A DNA stretch of 64,000 nt, taken from positions 1,178,001 to 1,242,000 of the forward strand of contig OZ220477.1 of NCBI GenBank assembly GCA_965116015.1, given 5' to 3'. The DNA comes from S5-327 sp965116015. GTDB taxonomy: Bacteria; Chloroflexota; Dehalococcoidia; Lucifugimonadales; Australimonadaceae. A program made the translations under genes and the position numbers. This document shows, one piece after another, positions 61,899-64,000 of this stretch; position 1 is the stretch's first letter; each line of letters opens with the position of its first letter. The notes beneath the pieces are model-generated. The model was not told where the DNA came from. It did not search any database and saw only the letters and a list, made by a program, of their open reading frames with translations.

Positions 61899-63062
61899 CT
61901 ACCTGCCCGCGAGCCACGCGCCGAGGCGCGACAACGCCTCGCGGATGTTCTCCTGCGAGTTGGCGAACGAGATGCGCGCGTAACCCTCGCCATACCTGCC
62001 GAACGACGTTCCGGCAAGCAACGACACTCCCGCCTGCTCCAGCGCCTCGCGCTCGAACTCGCTGCTCGCAAGACCCGTGCCGGAGATGTTCGGAAAGGCG
62101 TAGAACGCGCCCGCCGGCGTACGGCACGACACGCCCGGCAGCGCGTTCAGACCGCTCGCCAGAAGATCGCGCCGCTCCCGGAACTCGGCGACCATATCGG
62201 CGACCGGCTCCTGCGGGCCCTGCACTGCGGCGATCGCCGCCATCTGACTGAACGCCGCCGTGCATGAAACGCTGTTCGTCGCCAGCCGCGTCACCGGCTC
62301 CACCAGCGGCTCAGGAAGCACGCCGTAGCCAACGCGCCATCCCGTCATCGCGTAGCTCTTCGACAGGCCGTCGAGCACGACTGTGCGTTCCCACATACCG
62401 GGAAACTGCGTGATCGAGCTGTGCGACCCCTCGTAGTAGAAGTCCTTGTAGATCTCGTCGGCAAGCACGACGCAATCGTTCTCCGCCGCAAGCTCTGCGA
62501 TGCGCTCGAGCGTGGAGTCGGGAATCACGCTCCCGCACGGGTTGTTCGGCGAGTTCACGATGATGAGCCGCGTCCGCGGCGTGATGAGCTCCTCCAGCTC
62601 ATCCGGGTCGGGATTGTGCCCAAGCTCCTCTTGCAGCCGCATCGGAACCGGCGCGGCGCCCGCGAACCGCGCCATTGACTCGTAGATCGGAAACCCCGGG
62701 TTCGGGTAAACGACCTCGTCGCCCTCCTCGACAAGCGCGAGGATCGTGAAGAACATTATCGGCTTGCCGCCGGGAGTCACGACCACGCGCGACGCCGGAA
62801 TCTCGCAGTCGAGCCGGCGGCTCACGTCCGCCGCGATCGCTTCCCGCGCCTCTGCGACGCCGGCGGACGGAACGTAGTGCGTGTAGCCGCCGTCGAGCGC
62901 GTCCTTTGCCGCGTCGACGATGTGCGACGGCGTATCGAAGTCCGGCTCGCCGATGCCGAGAAACACGATGTTGCGCCCCTGAGCCTCGAGCGCCTTCGCC
63001 CGGGCAAGCGCCTCGAACGCAGTCTCGGTGCCTAAGCGGGACATTCGCGATGCGAGGCGCAT
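61899..63062 (-). CDS. Class I/II pyridoxal-phosphate aminotransferase
   Basis: A 387-aa aspartate-aminotransferase-fold enzyme. GIGEPDFDTP, YTHYVPSAG, NSPNNPCGSV, LADEIYKDF and the PLP lysine in LDGLSKSYAMTGWRVGY are all present. The substrate is probably aspartate, an aromatic or a branched amino acid. It is the last gene of a minus-strand operon with the MoaD-like protein (6 bp) and a Mo-hydroxylase. Confidence 0.92.
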   Translation of the reverse strand: MRLASRMSRLGTETAFEALARAKALEAQGRNIVFLGIGEPDFDTPSHIVDAAKDALDGGYTHYVPSAGVAEAREAIAADVSRRLDCEIPASRVVVTPGGKPIMFFTILALVEEGDEVVYPNPGFPIYESMARFAGAAPVPMRLQEELGHNPDPDELEELITPRTRLIIVNSPNNPCGSVIPDSTLERIAELAAENDCVVLADEIYKDFYYEGSHSSITQFPGMWERTVVLDGLSKSYAMTGWRVGYGVLPEPLVEPVTRLATNSVSCTAAFSQMAAIAAVQGPQEPVADMVAEFRERRDLLASGLNALPGVSCRTPAGAFYAFPNISGTGLASSEFEREALEQAGVSLLAGTSFGRYGEGYARISFANSQENIREALSRLGAWLAGR

Positions 63063-63068
63063 CGCGAA

Positions 63069-63347
63069 TCAGCCTCCGCCGCCTGCAATAGCGGGCAAGA
63101 AGTGCACCTCGGAGCGCTCATCCAGCGTGGTCAGCAGCCCCATATTCGTCGGCTCGCCGTCGACGATGGCCGCCAATCCCAGGGCGAGCTTCCCGCTCTC
63201 CTCGGGGTTCACCAGATGCTCCCGGATGCCGGGATAACGCTCCTCGAGATTGTCGATGAGCTCCCGCAGCGTCTGGCCCGGCGCCTCGACAGACGATTCG
63301 CCTCCGATGAACCGCCGCAAGGGCGTCTGCACGAAAACGACCGCCAA
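63069..63347 (-). CDS. MoaD/ThiS-like sulfur-carrier protein
   Basis: A 92-aa beta-grasp protein. LRELIDNLEERYPG is the typical first helix, and the chain ends FLPAIAGGGG, the free Gly-Gly terminus needed for adenylation and thiocarboxylation. It lies between the Mo-hydroxylase gene (7 bp) and the aminotransferase (6 bp), so supply of molybdopterin sulfur is plausible. No MoeB/ThiF-type activating enzyme is in the window. Confidence 0.87.
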   Translation of the reverse strand: MAVVFVQTPLRRFIGGESSVEAPGQTLRELIDNLEERYPGIREHLVNPEESGKLALGLAAIVDGEPTNMGLLTTLDERSEVHFLPAIAGGGG

Positions 63348-63354
63348 AGCGCGC

Positions 63355-64000
63355 CTACGCTCCGCCGGCGCCGTTCCGCTTCCGCGCCAGCGCCTCGAGG
63401 ATGCGCCCCGGGTTCATCGGCGTCTGATACAGGCGCGTCCCCAGCGCGTCGGCGATAGCGTTCGCGACCGCCGGCGCCGGCGGCACGATGCCCGTCTCCC
63501 CGATGCCCCGCACGCCGAACGGGTGATTCGCGTTCGGCGTCTCGACGATGATCGTCTCGATCTTCGGCAAATCAAGAGAGGTCGGCATCCGGTAATCGAG
63601 GAAGCTGGAGTTGAGCATCACGCCGTCCGGGCTCGTGTAGTACTCCTCGTTGAGCGCCCAGCCGATCCCTTGCGCAGCGCCGCCCTGGAACTGCCCCTCA
63701 ACGTACGAGGGATGCACAGCCTTGCCTGCGTCCTGCGCCGCGGTGTAGCGCAGAACCTGCACCTTGCCGGTCGCCGGATCCACCTCCACATCAACCAGAT
63801 GCGTCGCGAAGCTGCCGCCGCCGGAGCCGCGCACATTCACTGCGCCCGTCTTGGCGACCAGCCCGCCGGTCTGCCCCAGCTTCCCTGCGGCTTCCTTAAA
63901 CATCATCCTCTGATCGGGCGCAACCCTGTTGCTGAAAACGCCATCCTCGAACTCCACATTCGCCGCCTCGGTCTCCCACACCATCGCGACGCGCTTCTTC
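63355..64000 (-). CDS. Mo-hydroxylase large subunit, C-terminal part (cut by window edge)
   Basis: The last 215 or so residues of a xanthine dehydrogenase-type subunit. VDVEVDPATGKVQVLRY and AAQDAGKAVHPSYVEGQ are the conserved late strands, and FGVRGIGETGIVPPAPAVA holds the catalytic Glu. The frame stays open to base 64000, so the start is outside. An internal ATG at 63984 is not the start. It heads the operon with the MoaD-like gene. Confidence 0.88.
   Translation of the reverse strand, partial: KKRVAMVWETEAANVEFEDGVFSNRVAPDQRMMFKEAAGKLGQTGGLVAKTGAVNVRGSGGGSFATHLVDVEVDPATGKVQVLRYTAAQDAGKAVHPSYVEGQFQGGAAQGIGWALNEEYYTSPDGVMLNSSFLDYRMPTSLDLPKIETIIVETPNANHPFGVRGIGETGIVPPAPAVANAIADALGTRLYQTPMNPGRILEALARKRNGAGGA

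Overview
The window is 64 kb of a GC-rich bacterial genome, tightly packed with short operons on both strands. The gene content fits a Chloroflexota bacterium of the SAR202/Dehalococcoidia type: four amidohydrolase-2 paralogues, an F420-dependent luciferase-like oxidoreductase, Rieske proteins, several CoxL/xanthine-dehydrogenase-type molybdenum subunits and many MFS carriers. That placement is inferred from content only; no marker gene in the window settles it.

Layout. 0-3 kb: an OLD-like ATPase with a TOPRIM-like C-terminus, then a small HTH (terminase-small-subunit-like) gene pair behind 10-bp-phased GTTAC repeats. 3-15 kb: tRNA-His and tRNA-Arg, then catabolic genes (SDR, Rieske ferredoxin, amidohydrolase, Mo-hydroxylase, PAC2 protein, MFS, epimerase, D-aminoacylase). 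Two genes here seem to start at ATA and ATC, and two broken genes (MFS tail, AAA ATPase head) are present. 15-18.6 kb: YCII protein, LLM oxidoreductase, ArfB-like hydrolase, and a GrdB-like selenoprotein with an in-frame UGA followed by a SECIS-like hairpin. 18.7-20.5 kb: a strongly structured candidate RNA and a DNA methyltransferase fused to an HNH nuclease. 20.5-30.7 kb: MFS plus amidohydrolase, a cytochrome c maturation operon (ccmH, ccmF and two more genes), an ABC ATPase, a HAD hydrolase, a FmdB zinc ribbon, a 43-aa coiled coil and another MFS. 30.7-33.7 kb: an island of lower GC with a decayed copy of the 2-kb regulatory region, a small membrane protein and a second methyltransferase-HNH gene. 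Eleven copies of an 8-bp repeat at its 5' end suggest phase variation. 33.7-35.6 kb: promoter, TPP riboswitch, terminator, thiG and a thiE-thiS fusion. 35.6-39.4 kb: EamA carrier, small proteins, three tRNAs and an amidohydrolase. 39.6-45.3 kb: a MacB-like export operon whose adaptor carries three hybrid-domain copies and whose wobble positions are G-rich, unlike the C-rich genes around it. 45.4-47.2 kb: Ku and a stand-alone ATP-dependent ligase. 47.6-56 kb: NMT1-like binding protein, penicillin acylase, shikimate dehydrogenase, amidohydrolase, orphan Cas4-like nuclease and Rieske oxygenase. 56.3-64 kb: cupin, full LigD, a Mo-hydroxylase, and on the other strand a Mo-hydroxylase (cut by the window edge), a MoaD/ThiS-like protein and an aminotransferase.

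How it fits together. Most genes look like scavenging catabolism of organic acids, amides and aromatics, with their uptake carriers. Ku, LigD and the extra ligase form a non-homologous end-joining set. The two methyltransferase-HNH fusions, the OLD-like ATPase and the Cas4-like nuclease are candidate defence or mobile-DNA functions. The most unusual signals are the repeat-controlled methyltransferase-HNH gene, the selenoprotein, the 141-nt structured element at 18.7 kb and the phased GTTAC repeats found at two places.
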